Assembly (NCBI RefSeq): GCF_022869165.1
Contig: NZ_CP094929.1
Location: 1,798,001 to 1,862,000 of the forward strand
Reading direction: 5' to 3'
DNA length: 64,000 bases
Origin: Sphaerochaeta associata
Lineage (GTDB): Bacteria > Spirochaetota > Spirochaetia > Sphaerochaetales > Sphaerochaetaceae
A program made the position numbers and the translations under genes. Of the stretch, positions 1-8,277 are shown one piece after another (within the stretch, counting starts at the first letter, position 1; each line of letters starts with the position of its first letter). The notes beneath the pieces are model-generated. The model did not search any database, was not told the origin of the DNA, and saw only the letters and a program-made list of their open reading frames with translations.

Positions 1-526
1 TTCCAAACATTTTTGCCATCCGTCTGGTTGAGTAACCTTCTCCCAGAAGGCCGAGCACTTCCATCTCCTGTGGCGTAAGTTCATCAAGATCAGGCTTGCA
101 TTGGTTGTCGAACTTGTCCAAAAGCACGGAGTGCACGGAAGGACTTACATAAGGAATGTTGTGTGAAACCGTTTGAATGGCCTCACCAATATGCTCGGCT
201 GCATCCATCTTTGCAAGAAAGCCACGAGCCCCCAACCGTAGACACTCGGTGACCAGAACCTGGTCGGTACACATGGAAACCATGAGAATTTGGGGGCTTC
301 GTGGAAGATTGCACAACGTTGTAATCACATCAAGGCCGGAAGGCGTACCATCCAGAAAAAGATCCAGCAGCACTACGTCACAGAGAAGACCTTGCGCAAA
401 CAAGTGCAACAAGGACTCCGATCCATCGGCTTCACCCACCACCTCAAGACTTTTGTAGCATCCGAGCAATACCTTCAAGCCCTCTCGGACAAACGCATAG
501 TCATCGACCAGCACAACTTTGATCAT
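1..526 (-). CDS. NarL/FixJ-type response regulator (3' end cut by window edge)
   Basis: DNA-binding response regulator, cut at the left edge after about 175 residues. It starts MIKVVLVDDYAF at an ATG at 526. The receiver domain shows the paired acidic residues D8/D9, phospho-acceptor D55 (LLDLFLDG) and the switch Ser in LMVSMC. The chain then enters a LuxR-type helix-turn-helix (LTPQEMEVLGLLGEGYSTRR) and stops at the edge. It is clearly paralogous to the regulator at 643-1314, with the same DLFL/DMFL surrounding D55 and the same GYxTRRM turn in the HTH, so a tandem duplication is likely. It lies downstream of the kinase at 1307-3142 and could be a second output of that kinase. Target genes are unknown. 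Confidence 0.88.
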   Translation of the reverse strand, partial: MIKVVLVDDYAFVREGLKVLLGCYKSLEVVGEADGSESLLHLFAQGLLCDVVLLDLFLDGTPSGLDVITTLCNLPRSPQILMVSMCTDQVLVTECLRLGARGFLAKMDAAEHIGEAIQTVSHNIPYVSPSVHSVLLDKFDNQCKPDLDELTPQEMEVLGLLGEGYSTRRMAKMFG

Positions 527-642
527 CGGTGCGTATCGCTTCTCCTTGACCCGTAGAGTATTCAGTCTCCAGTATGCATGCCCAAGGGGATTCTCATCAT
601 CGTACGTTCTATGAGTTTCCCTAGCAAAAAGAGTGAATGGCT

Positions 643-1314
643 CTAGCGGTATGTAGAAAACAGGCGCTTTTTCTGCTCCCGTTCCTCCTCACGCTTGATT
701 GCGAACCGGATGAGGGAGTTCTTATCCTGCAGATGAAGTTTATATTTGAGGTTCTCCATATGAGTTCCTACAGTGCTGGTGCTGATCCCAAGCTGCTCGC
801 ACATCCGCCGGGTGGTGTAGCCTTTTCCCAGCAATTCCAAGATATCCTGCTCCCTGTGCGTCAACAGCTCCAGAACCTGATCTTCCTGCGAAGGAGGCTC
901 TTCCAACATCACAGAAGCGAGAATGGTGGGACTGATAAACGTGTTTCCCTCGGAAACCGTGTGAATGGCTTTTGCAAGATAGTCGGAGGCATCCCCTTTT
1001 GTAACATACCCCTTGGCTCCCAGGCCAAGGCACTGTCGCACCAGGGCTGCATTGGTGAACATGGAAACAATGAGGATGGCGGGATGTTGCTCTTCGTGGA
1101 GCAATTGCTTGAGCAAGCCAAGGCCCGAGCTCTCCGTCTCCAGGAACATATCAAGCACCAGCACATTGCTGGCGCGTATCAAATCCATGTTGGCAACTGC
1201 TTGTTTGACGCTGCCCGCTTCCCCGATAATGGAAATTTCGGGATCGCTGGCGAGCAAAACCTTCATACCTTCACGAATTATTGCATGATCATCCACAAGC
1301 ATGACGCTAATCAT
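643..1314 (-). CDS. NarL/FixJ-type response regulator
   Basis: Complete 223-residue response regulator: receiver domain at about 1-120 and LuxR-type HTH at about 150-210. Visible key residues are D8/D9, phospho-acceptor D55 (VLVLDMFLE), the Ser in LIVSMF and the Lys in GYVTKGD. Its start overlaps the 3' end of the upstream histidine kinase gene by 8 bp (1307-1314), so the two are translationally coupled and almost certainly form a cognate pair. Length is normal for the family. The upstream sugar importer on the same strand is a reasonable regulatory target, but that is inference from position only. Confidence 0.92.
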   Translation of the reverse strand: MISVMLVDDHAIIREGMKVLLASDPEISIIGEAGSVKQAVANMDLIRASNVLVLDMFLETESSGLGLLKQLLHEEQHPAILIVSMFTNAALVRQCLGLGAKGYVTKGDASDYLAKAIHTVSEGNTFISPTILASVMLEEPPSQEDQVLELLTHREQDILELLGKGYTTRRMCEQLGISTSTVGTHMENLKYKLHLQDKNSLIRFAIKREEEREQKKRLFSTYR

Positions 1315-3142
1315 CTCGTTTCCTCCTGGGAATCTGAAATTTTACGATAAGGGTATGGCTGTTCTTCCTGATAACATCGAAGATACCACCCAAGAGCTCA
1401 ATCCTGTAGCGCATAATGGAAACACCATGGCCTTGGTTGATGGTAATGGACGTTGCTCCATCGACCCCATCATTCTCGATTGAACCAAGAATAGCCACAT
1501 CGGTTACTTTAAGCACCATGCTGACATAGGTGGGTTTTGCATGCGACAGGGCATTCTTGACCGCTTCGCTGTACACATAATAGAGATTTTGTGTAAGCAG
1601 TACATCAAAATTCAGGCTTTCGCCCTTGGTGCTGCACAGCGTCTCTATACCGTAGGAGGTTTGCATGCGGTCGGCCATGGTATGCAATGCACTCTCCAAG
1701 GAAGTACTTCCGAATCGTATGGGATTCAAATCGTCAATAACGTGCTTCAACTGCTTGGTAGCGTCTTTGCTGGTATTACGGATGGTCTGCAAGATCTTCA
1801 TATCGATATGGTTCGACTGCAACAGTCCTTCGGTCATGAAGTCAAGGGCATGAAGCATCTGAGCTACCCCGTCATGCAGGTCATTGGCCAATTGTTGTTT
1901 CTGGTGTGCCGCAGTTTTGATGATTTCATTCTTGGCCTCCTCGGTTTGTTTGTCTGCGAGGATATAATCCCTGGCTAGGACTACGGTGTAGAGAGCGACA
2001 TAGAGATAGGTCATATAGGGAATCATCTGAACGTCATACCGTGCCAAGAGAATACCCACAAAGTCATGACTCATACCATATGCCAAGAGGATATCGGCGA
2101 TTATCTGCAGAATGGCACTGACTTTCGAACGATGAAGCAAGGAGCTTCGATAGGTTCCCAATTGAACCCACACCCGATACATAAGAAATAAGAACATGAT
2201 AGGAAAGAACCCTATCGCCAACGGGTAGATGACCTCATAAGGAAGGAACAGGCTTACCACCGTCATCGTGATACAGCCCCAAAAGAAGATGCGTGCCAAG
2301 AGGATGACAGTTGAAGATGGAAATCGCTTGTGAAATGCATAGATGAAAAAACCTGACGCGAGGTAGTACGTGATGATCTGAGCGCGTTTGAAGAGTAGAT
2401 AATCAAGGTTCGGCAGCAACGTGTAGATGGCGATGTTGTTGCGCATGATATTGCCCAAGGCAACCAGCAACGTCCCGAGTGCAAACCATACATGAGAACT
2501 TTTCTTTGTTGAAAAGATCGCCAAGGAAAGCTGCAGGAGTGCAAACAGAAACAACTGTCCGAACATGAAAAGGTCCACAGCCGCCCTTCGCTGATAACTG
2601 TAGGTCGCCAGAGGCTTTGGTGCAATATACACCTTTTCCCACAATCCCGCCCGAGGATGTACGAAATTGCTGATCTTTACCTGCAATACATTGCTTCCGG
2701 GCAAAAGCACAAACTCATGGATGAGGGGTTTTGCAGAGGGCCGGCTTTGTTCGGCTACAGGCGAATACCTTCCTGAACTACCAACCAAGCTTTCATTCAA
2801 CCATAATTCATAGCTCGTCCCTACATTATTGGTAAAAAATTCGAACTGTGTCGGACCGCCTTCCCAGAGGAGCGTGAGGCTGTAGGTGCCGCTCCCCTGC
2901 TTCCAGGCAACAGAAGGGACCTTTTGCAAATGCTCTTCTTCTCCCGGTTGCTTGAGCAACCAATCACCCTCCAAGCTGAAGCGCCGATTTCCGTCAAGTT
3001 GAGGAACGGTTATGATTCCATGCTCTGCCGTCAAGGCCTGGCTATTGGAGGGAATGGGAGCGAGCGCAGTAAGAGAAACTACTAGGAGAATAAGAGCAAA
3101 CCAACCAGCAGTACCTACCATTGAGCCTTTTACTTCACTCAT
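1307..3142 (-). CDS. 7TMR-DISM sensor histidine kinase (HisKA_3 / NarX-DesK class)
   Basis: Membrane histidine kinase of about 611 residues. After a signal anchor there is a beta-rich extracytoplasmic domain (about 40-185) resembling the sugar-binding-like jelly rolls of 7TMR-DISM receptors, then about seven hydrophobic helices (about 195-390), a linker helix, a HisKA_3 dimerisation domain with phospho-acceptor H423 (NDLHDGVAQ), and a HATPase with an N box (SEAVKNALSHA) and a glycine loop (GHGVSIMRYR). The ATG at 3142 is chosen because AGGAG lies 6 nt upstream; the adjacent ATG at 3145 is too close and a longer frame to 3196 lacks a ribosome site. It is coupled to the response regulator at 643-1314. 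The ligand is unknown; a sugar or glycan would fit the importer upstream. Confidence 0.9.
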   Translation of the reverse strand: MSEVKGSMVGTAGWFALILLVVSLTALAPIPSNSQALTAEHGIITVPQLDGNRRFSLEGDWLLKQPGEEEHLQKVPSVAWKQGSGTYSLTLLWEGGPTQFEFFTNNVGTSYELWLNESLVGSSGRYSPVAEQSRPSAKPLIHEFVLLPGSNVLQVKISNFVHPRAGLWEKVYIAPKPLATYSYQRRAAVDLFMFGQLFLFALLQLSLAIFSTKKSSHVWFALGTLLVALGNIMRNNIAIYTLLPNLDYLLFKRAQIITYYLASGFFIYAFHKRFPSSTVILLARIFFWGCITMTVVSLFLPYEVIYPLAIGFFPIMFLFLMYRVWVQLGTYRSSLLHRSKVSAILQIIADILLAYGMSHDFVGILLARYDVQMIPYMTYLYVALYTVVLARDYILADKQTEEAKNEIIKTAAHQKQQLANDLHDGVAQMLHALDFMTEGLLQSNHIDMKILQTIRNTSKDATKQLKHVIDDLNPIRFGSTSLESALHTMADRMQTSYGIETLCSTKGESLNFDVLLTQNLYYVYSEAVKNALSHAKPTYVSMVLKVTDVAILGSIENDGVDGATSITINQGHGVSIMRYRIELLGGIFDVIRKNSHTLIVKFQIPRRKRDD

Positions 3143-3200
3143 CATCCGCTCCTGTTTGTATGATAAAAGAGCGGTAGTAAAACAACAAGATTGCAAACAG

Positions 3201-3226
3201 AAAAAAGGGAGGCATTGCAGCCCCCC
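3201..3226 (-). terminator. Rho-independent terminator after the sugar-binding protein gene
   Basis: Read on the minus strand: GGGGGGC, a 6-nt loop, GCCTCCC (one G-U pair), then six T. It lies 17 bp after the binding-protein stop codon, separating the importer transcript from the two-component genes. Confidence 0.8.
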
Positions 3227-3242
3227 ATTTGTAGGAATAGTC

Positions 3243-4523
3243 TTACTTGGCGATCAAGCGGAGCAAAAGCTCGTAGATCTGCTGGCCGCCCTGTGCCGGT
3301 GTAATCTGACCGAAGGCCACTCTCTGATAAATCAGGAAGAGGGTGCTGTTGAACTCGGTATCATTGGGTACGTGGTCGGTCTCAGGAGAGGTATGAGGAC
3401 CTGCCACCTGCATGTAGTCAAGAATCTTCTGGTCGACCGGTGAGGAAGAACCAGCTGCACGAGCGGAAGCAGAAGCGGGGGTTCCGCGGTTGCTGCCGAG
3501 AATCAAGGCTGCTTCAGGGTCGTTCACCAGAAAGTTGATGAACTTGATGGTCTCATCGGCATTCTTGGAATCCTTGTTGATTGTATAGAACTGACTGGGA
3601 GCCTGCCAAAGGGCCTTGGTGGCGGCGGCACCGGGGAACTCGATAAGCGCAAGTTCATCGGTGGTTGCAGCCTGGTAGCCGCTCAGCTGGTTGGTGTACA
3701 GGTAGCCGATGGCGACCTTGCCTGCGATAACAGCTGAAGAGTCTGCATTGCTCTCTGCAAAACCTGCGGCTACATCCGGCGGGGGAATGAGGCCGTTCTT
3801 GCGGTAGTCGGCAAAGAGCTCGAGATACTTCTGGGCGTCTTTTGCCGTAACAGCGGTGGAAGCGGTTGCTGCAGAGTAAAGCGGGGTCCCGTTGTAGCGG
3901 GTCCAGTAGCCGAACGGTGTAGAGTTGGTGGACATGACTCCGATGTCCTGCATCGGATAGACACCGGAAGGCAGCTTGCCCTTCAGCGTCATCAGATACG
4001 AGCGGAACTCGTCGTAGGTCATGGCAGTCTTGGGAAGCGGAGCTCCGACTTTCTCGAGCAACGTCTTATTATAGACAAGAGCGGGCATGGTGACACCGGT
4101 GGAGACGCCAAGCAGCTTGCCGCCGATGGTGCCGCTTGCAACTGCGCTGGGGTCGATGACCGAAGTGTTCAGCAAATTACCTGCATACTTGTCCAAAGGA
4201 AGCAACACACTGGCATAGTCGGGGATGTTTCCACCCATCTGGATGATATCCGGACCATCGCCGCCGGCGAGTTGAGTATCGACCTTCACAAAATGGTCGC
4301 CTGCTCCACCGGATACCTCGGGGTTCACCTTGACGCCGGGATTGCGGGATTCATAGAGCTCGATGGCTTTCTGGCTGATAGTCACACGCTCTCCACTTCC
4401 CCAGTACGCCCAACGAATCGTGGTGGGTCCACCATCTGCTGCGGACTGTTCCTTGGTGCCTGCACCAAAGACCACGGATGCACTGAGTGCAACGAAAAGC
4501 AAAACCAATACGGTTTTTTTCAT
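3243..4523 (-). CDS. ABC transporter extracellular sugar-binding protein (family 1)
   Basis: Substrate-binding protein of about 426 residues for a carbohydrate ABC importer. The start MKKTVLVLLF at 4523 has AGGAGG just upstream; an in-frame extension to 4550 lacks one. The N-terminus is a signal peptide ending near VVFGAG. There is no lipobox cysteine, so the mature protein is predicted to be soluble in the periplasm. The body has SBP family 1 features (GDGPDIIQMGGNIPDY, later FINFLVNDPEAALILGSNRG). It is the third gene of a permease-permease-SBP operon. The sugar cannot be told from sequence alone. Confidence 0.9.
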   Translation of the reverse strand: MKKTVLVLLFVALSASVVFGAGTKEQSAADGGPTTIRWAYWGSGERVTISQKAIELYESRNPGVKVNPEVSGGAGDHFVKVDTQLAGGDGPDIIQMGGNIPDYASVLLPLDKYAGNLLNTSVIDPSAVASGTIGGKLLGVSTGVTMPALVYNKTLLEKVGAPLPKTAMTYDEFRSYLMTLKGKLPSGVYPMQDIGVMSTNSTPFGYWTRYNGTPLYSAATASTAVTAKDAQKYLELFADYRKNGLIPPPDVAAGFAESNADSSAVIAGKVAIGYLYTNQLSGYQAATTDELALIEFPGAAATKALWQAPSQFYTINKDSKNADETIKFINFLVNDPEAALILGSNRGTPASASARAAGSSSPVDQKILDYMQVAGPHTSPETDHVPNDTEFNSTLFLIYQRVAFGQITPAQGGQQIYELLLRLIAK

Positions 4524-4553
4524 GGAAATCCTCCTAAATATAAGGGACAATGC

Positions 4554-5399
4554 TTATCCCTTGATTCCAGTAGTAGCGATACCCCGGACAAAATACTTCT
4601 GCAGGGAGAAGAACAGGGTGAATGCCGGAATCAGCGAGAGCACTGACATGGCAAACATCGGTCCCCACGAAGACATACCCGAGGAGTCCAAAAACAACCT
4701 GAGTCCCATCGGGACGGTATACCGATTCGGGCTGGTAAGATAGAGCAGCTGATTGAAGAAGTCATCCCACGTCCAGAGAAACGAGAAAAGAAGCGTTGTA
4801 ATGAGGGCGGGTACCGTAAGGGGCATGATGATTCTCGTGTAGATGCCGAACTTGCTGCATCCGTCGATGAGTGCCGACTCGTCGATATCACGAGGAAGAC
4901 CCCTGATGAACTGTACCAAGAGGAAAATGAAGAATGCATCGGTTGCGAAGAACTTGGGTACGATGATCGGCAGAAACGTATTGATCCACCCGAAATTACG
5001 GAACATGATGTACCTGGGGATGGTAGTCACGTGGGAAGGCAGCATGAGGGTGATCATCATGACGGCAAACCAGAACTTCTTCCCGACAAATCTCAACCGG
5101 GCGAAGGCATACGCGGTAAGAGAGCAAAAAATGGCGTTTGCAAAGGCACTGAGCAGACAGATGATGAAGGAATTCTTGAAGAATGTATTGAACCCGACGA
5201 TGCCGATGCCCTTCCAGCCTTCGCTGTAATTTTGTGCAGTGAAAACCTTCGGCCAGATGCCGGGGTCGGTGAAAATCATATTGCTGGGTTTGAATGATGC
5301 TCCAATGAGCCAGAGAATGGGATAGAGCATGCCCAGGCCCAGGGCAACAATGAAAGCATTGAGTACAAGTCGGTTGAACAGTGTTTTCCTTGATTGCAT
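4554..5399 (-). CDS. sugar ABC transporter permease, MalG/UgpE type
   Basis: Inner-membrane permease of 281 residues with about six transmembrane segments. The cytoplasmic coupling loop carries the family EAA-like motif (IDESALIDGCSKFGIYTRII). It is the second gene of the importer operon, 3 bp after the MalF-like permease and 30 bp before the binding-protein start. The C-terminus (QKYFVRGIATTGIKG) is typical of MalG-type subunits. No ATP-binding subunit is encoded nearby, so the pair probably uses a shared multi-sugar ATPase encoded elsewhere. Confidence 0.92.
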   Translation of the reverse strand: MQSRKTLFNRLVLNAFIVALGLGMLYPILWLIGASFKPSNMIFTDPGIWPKVFTAQNYSEGWKGIGIVGFNTFFKNSFIICLLSAFANAIFCSLTAYAFARLRFVGKKFWFAVMMITLMLPSHVTTIPRYIMFRNFGWINTFLPIIVPKFFATDAFFIFLLVQFIRGLPRDIDESALIDGCSKFGIYTRIIMPLTVPALITTLLFSFLWTWDDFFNQLLYLTSPNRYTVPMGLRLFLDSSGMSSWGPMFAMSVLSLIPAFTLFFSLQKYFVRGIATTGIKG

Positions 5400-5402
5400 A
5401 CC

Positions 5403-6332
5403 CTACTCCCCGCTTCCATAGGAAACAAGATTTCCCGAGGCTCTGAACGAAATGGCGGTCAAGCCGGCGATGATGATCAACAGAACCCATGCCATGGCCG
5501 CTGCATACCCCATTTCCGAGAATCCAAAACCCTTGATATACAAATACAGGCTGTAGAACATGGTGGAGTCCAAAGGTCCTCCTGATCCTCCGCTTACGAT
5601 GAATGCCTGCGTGAAGGATTGGAATGCGCTGATCATCTGCATGACAAAGTTGAAGAAAATGATGGGAGAAAGCGAAGGCAGGGTGATGGCTAGGAATTGA
5701 CGAACCTTGCCCGCCCCATCGACGCTCGATGCTTCATAGTACTCGCGCGGGATCTGCTGCAGGCCTGCAAGGAAAATGATCATAGGAGAGCCGAACTGCC
5801 AAACAGCCAGCAGGATCAACGTGTACAGCGAATATTTGGGATTGGATATCCAAGCCGGAAGGTTTTCCAGGCCGAACACACCGCTGAGTATCATGTTGAT
5901 CAAACCATCGCCGGCAAACAACCGTCGCCAAAGGACGGCGATTGCAACCGAACCACCAAGCAGGGTCGGGATATAGTACAGGGCCCGATAGAGCCCGATC
6001 ATCTTCAGCTTCTTGTTCATCAGCATGGCTACCGCCAAGGCAAAGACCAGCTTGAGGGGAACCGAGATGAACACAAACTTGAAGGTAACGAACACAGAGT
6101 TCAAAAACCGCTCATCCTTGGGAAGCGCGTCGGTTCCTGTAAACATCACCAAATAGTTGCGCAGTCCTATCCATTCAGGTGGGGTACGGATATTGAATTT
6201 CGTAAACGAAAGATAGAGCGAGTACATCATTGGGTACAAGGTCAATACCAGAAAGCCCAAAAGCCAAGGGACCAAAAAAGCATAGGAACCAAGGTTTTCC
6301 CTCCAGACTTTCTTTCGATGCAAACTATTCAT
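5403..6332 (-). CDS. sugar ABC transporter permease, MalF/UgpA type
   Basis: Inner-membrane permease of 309 residues and first gene of the importer operon. About six transmembrane segments follow a cationic N-terminus, and the coupling loop has the EAA-type motif (YYEASSVDGAGKVRQFLAIT). It begins about 90 bp from the right-hand-facing IS element, so its control region is the short AT-rich stretch 6333-6421 plus whatever the insertion displaced. It forms a heterodimeric channel with the MalG-type permease that follows. Confidence 0.92.
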   Translation of the reverse strand: MNSLHRKKVWRENLGSYAFLVPWLLGFLVLTLYPMMYSLYLSFTKFNIRTPPEWIGLRNYLVMFTGTDALPKDERFLNSVFVTFKFVFISVPLKLVFALAVAMLMNKKLKMIGLYRALYYIPTLLGGSVAIAVLWRRLFAGDGLINMILSGVFGLENLPAWISNPKYSLYTLILLAVWQFGSPMIIFLAGLQQIPREYYEASSVDGAGKVRQFLAITLPSLSPIIFFNFVMQMISAFQSFTQAFIVSGGSGGPLDSTMFYSLYLYIKGFGFSEMGYAAAMAWVLLIIIAGLTAISFRASGNLVSYGSGE

Positions 6333-6372
6333 GCAAAAATCTCCCTAGTATCTTAAATTCCCGTCTCAGTTA

Positions 6373-6389
6373 TATCTAGGGATTAGATA
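6373..6389. promoter_or_regulatory. Inverted repeat in importer upstream region
   Basis: TATCTA-GGGAT-TAGATA, a perfect 6-bp dyad with a 5-bp spacer. It lies 41-57 bp upstream of the first permease gene and could be an operator, or chance in AT-rich DNA. No regulator gene is adjacent. Confidence 0.3.
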
Positions 6390-6426
6390 ATTCTTTTAAA
6401 TAGTTGCAGATAATGTCGGAAAGTGC

Positions 6427-6455
6427 GTGACAAAAGCTCCAAACATAGGTATAAT
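6427..6455 (+). promoter_or_regulatory. Transposase promoter inside the left inverted repeat
   Basis: GTGACA (6427-6432), a 17-bp spacer, then consensus TATAAT (6450-6455). The -35 hexamer is part of the terminal inverted repeat, a common IS design. The predicted transcription start is at or within a few bases of the ATG at 6463. Confidence 0.55.
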
Positions 6456-6462
6456 TGTTTCT

Positions 6463-8121
6463 ATGATAGATGCCAATGCAAAACCGACGAAAATCATCCG
6501 TGTCACCAACAAGAAGAACGGTGTCACCTACCTCTACGAGGACCAGGCCTTCTGGAACAGCGAGAAGAAGCGCGGCGAGCACAAGCGAAAGTGCATCGGC
6601 CGACTCGGTCCGGATGGTAACGAGATATACAACGATTTCTACCTGGCCAGGAAGGAAGCCGCCAAGGCCGAGAACCCGCTTGTCTCGAAAACCACGCTGA
6701 TGGGACAGAACCTCATCCTGGACAAGGTGGTCAAGGACGTCGGCATACAGCCTGTTCTGAAGGAAGCCTTCGGAGCCGACGATGCCGATGCCATCCTTCA
6801 GCTTGCACGGTACAGCGTCTGCGAGGGCAAGGCCCTCAGCAGAGCCGAGGACTGGCTGAACGATCGTGGTTTCAACGGCAACGCCCTTTGCTCGCAGCGG
6901 ATCAGCGAGCTGCTTGCCTCCCTGTCCGACGACAGGCGCAACACCTTCTTCAAGCTTTGGATTGCCAAGCAGGCGAAGAAAAAGGCACTGCTTTTCGATA
7001 TAACCTCGATTTCGTCCTATGGAAAAAACAACACCTATGTGGAGCGGGGGTACAACCGGGACCACGAGAACCTGAGGCAGATAAACCTCGGCCTGCTCAG
7101 CGCCCACTCGTCGAACGTCCCTCTCTGGTACTCGGAATTGCCCGGGAGCATGTCCGATTCACTCGTCCTCGACCATGTGCTGCGCAGCCTGGAAAAGCTC
7201 GATGTGAAGGACATCAACCTGGTCGGCGACCGGGGCTTCTACAGCGAGGCGAACCTCAGGAACATAGCGGATAAGGGACAGAAGTTCACCATCCCCGTCC
7301 CCTCCAGCCTCAAGTGGCAGAAGGAATTGATCGACAAGGTCAGGCCCTCAATCCGAAGACCCGCCAACATCATCCGCAATCCCGAGGACGACAAGTCCTA
7401 CATCTATGGCGTCACCGACTACAAGACCGAGTCCTACGGCAGGACCTGGAGGCATGTCTACTTCGACCCCGTCAGGAAGGAGCAGGACATCGCATCGCTG
7501 ATGCTCAAGCTGAGAAAGTGCGAGGAGGAGCTTGCAGGCGGGGATGCCTTCGAGAAGCACAGGAACCTGTACGACACCTACTTCACCGTCAAGGATACCC
7601 CCAAGCGGGGAAGGAAGGTCAGCCTGAACGAGGAGGCCGTCAATGCCTACATCGACGGCTACAGCGGGTTCTGGATCATCCTCACCAATGCACAGAAGGA
7701 TGCATCCAAGGCCCTGGGGCACTACAACCGCAGGTGCGACATCGAGCTGCACTTCGACGACATGAAGAACCTCTTGGACTGCAACAGGCTCAACGTGCAC
7801 ACAGAGAAGACCATGAAGGGCAGGCTTTTCGTCAACTTCATCACCCTCATTCTGCTCAACGACCTGAGAGGCAAGGTCTCGGCCATCAAGCCCAGGAACA
7901 GGAAGTACTGGGATTTCAAGGACATGTTGAACAAGGTGTCCACCTATTCCAGAATCCACTTCACCGGCACCTACAAGGACCTGTGGACGGTGCCCACCAA
8001 GGCCCAGAGGCTGATCTTCAGCCTCTTAAAGATAGAGTACCATTGGAAGGGAAAGATAGTGAATCTTGAGAAGCCAATGGAGTCTGAAGAAGATGACGAA
8101 CAGGAAGACGAGGAGACCTAG
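6463..8121 (+). CDS. IS1634-family (IS4 superfamily) transposase
   Basis: DDE transposase of about 552 residues. An N-terminal region (about 1-110) precedes a catalytic core with candidate acidic residues in LLFDITSIS and NLVGDRGFYSE, and a later conserved block (CDIELHFDDMKNLLDC), the order seen in IS4-superfamily enzymes. The C-terminus is acidic (ESEEDDEQEDEE). The start MIDANAKPTK at 6463 is preferred; a GTG at 6427 lies inside the inverted repeat and overlaps the predicted -35 box. There is no Shine-Dalgarno before 6463, so a leaderless message is possible. The frame is unbroken and length is normal for a full-size family member. Confidence 0.88.
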   Translation: MIDANAKPTKIIRVTNKKNGVTYLYEDQAFWNSEKKRGEHKRKCIGRLGPDGNEIYNDFYLARKEAAKAENPLVSKTTLMGQNLILDKVVKDVGIQPVLKEAFGADDADAILQLARYSVCEGKALSRAEDWLNDRGFNGNALCSQRISELLASLSDDRRNTFFKLWIAKQAKKKALLFDITSISSYGKNNTYVERGYNRDHENLRQINLGLLSAHSSNVPLWYSELPGSMSDSLVLDHVLRSLEKLDVKDINLVGDRGFYSEANLRNIADKGQKFTIPVPSSLKWQKELIDKVRPSIRRPANIIRNPEDDKSYIYGVTDYKTESYGRTWRHVYFDPVRKEQDIASLMLKLRKCEEELAGGDAFEKHRNLYDTYFTVKDTPKRGRKVSLNEEAVNAYIDGYSGFWIILTNAQKDASKALGHYNRRCDIELHFDDMKNLLDCNRLNVHTEKTMKGRLFVNFITLILLNDLRGKVSAIKPRNRKYWDFKDMLNKVSTYSRIHFTGTYKDLWTVPTKAQRLIFSLLKIEYHWKGKIVNLEKPMESEEDDEQEDEET

Positions 8122-8277
8122 ATATAATTAGGTCGGGAATTTGAGTAGTATGTCACACACTGATTTCTTTTACATACTAGCACAAGATTCCTGAATTGCA
8201 AGACATTGTGCTCGGACACATATCTTTTTTTAAACAGCTCATAAACAATTCAAATCCATTAAAAAATCTCCTGAAAT

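Larger units (their letters stand above)
6422..8161 (+). mobile_element. Insertion sequence, IS1634-like, 1.74 kb
   Basis: A single transposase gene is bounded by imperfect terminal inverted repeats: AGTGCGTGACA at 6422-6432 and, on the opposite strand, AGTGTGTGACA from 8161 to 8151 (10 of 11 match). Further scattered matches follow inward. I could not find a convincing target-site duplication next to these ends, so the exact borders may be off by a few bases. The transposase uses notably more C/G-ending codons than its neighbours, consistent with recent arrival. The frame is intact, so the element may be active. Confidence 0.75.

Noticed and set aside
637-1350. Plus-strand 237-codon frame opposite the response regulator
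   Set aside because: The minus strand encodes a complete response regulator with all key residues. The plus-strand translation has no recognisable domain.
6376-7107. Minus-strand 243-codon frame across the IS left end
   Set aside because: It crosses the IS border and opposes the transposase, with a hydrophobic low-complexity translation. A shadow frame.
7314-8069. 251-codon plus-strand frame inside the transposase gene
   Set aside because: It is rich in Gln, Arg and His and runs in another frame of a GC-biased transposase gene. No motif or ribosome site was seen.
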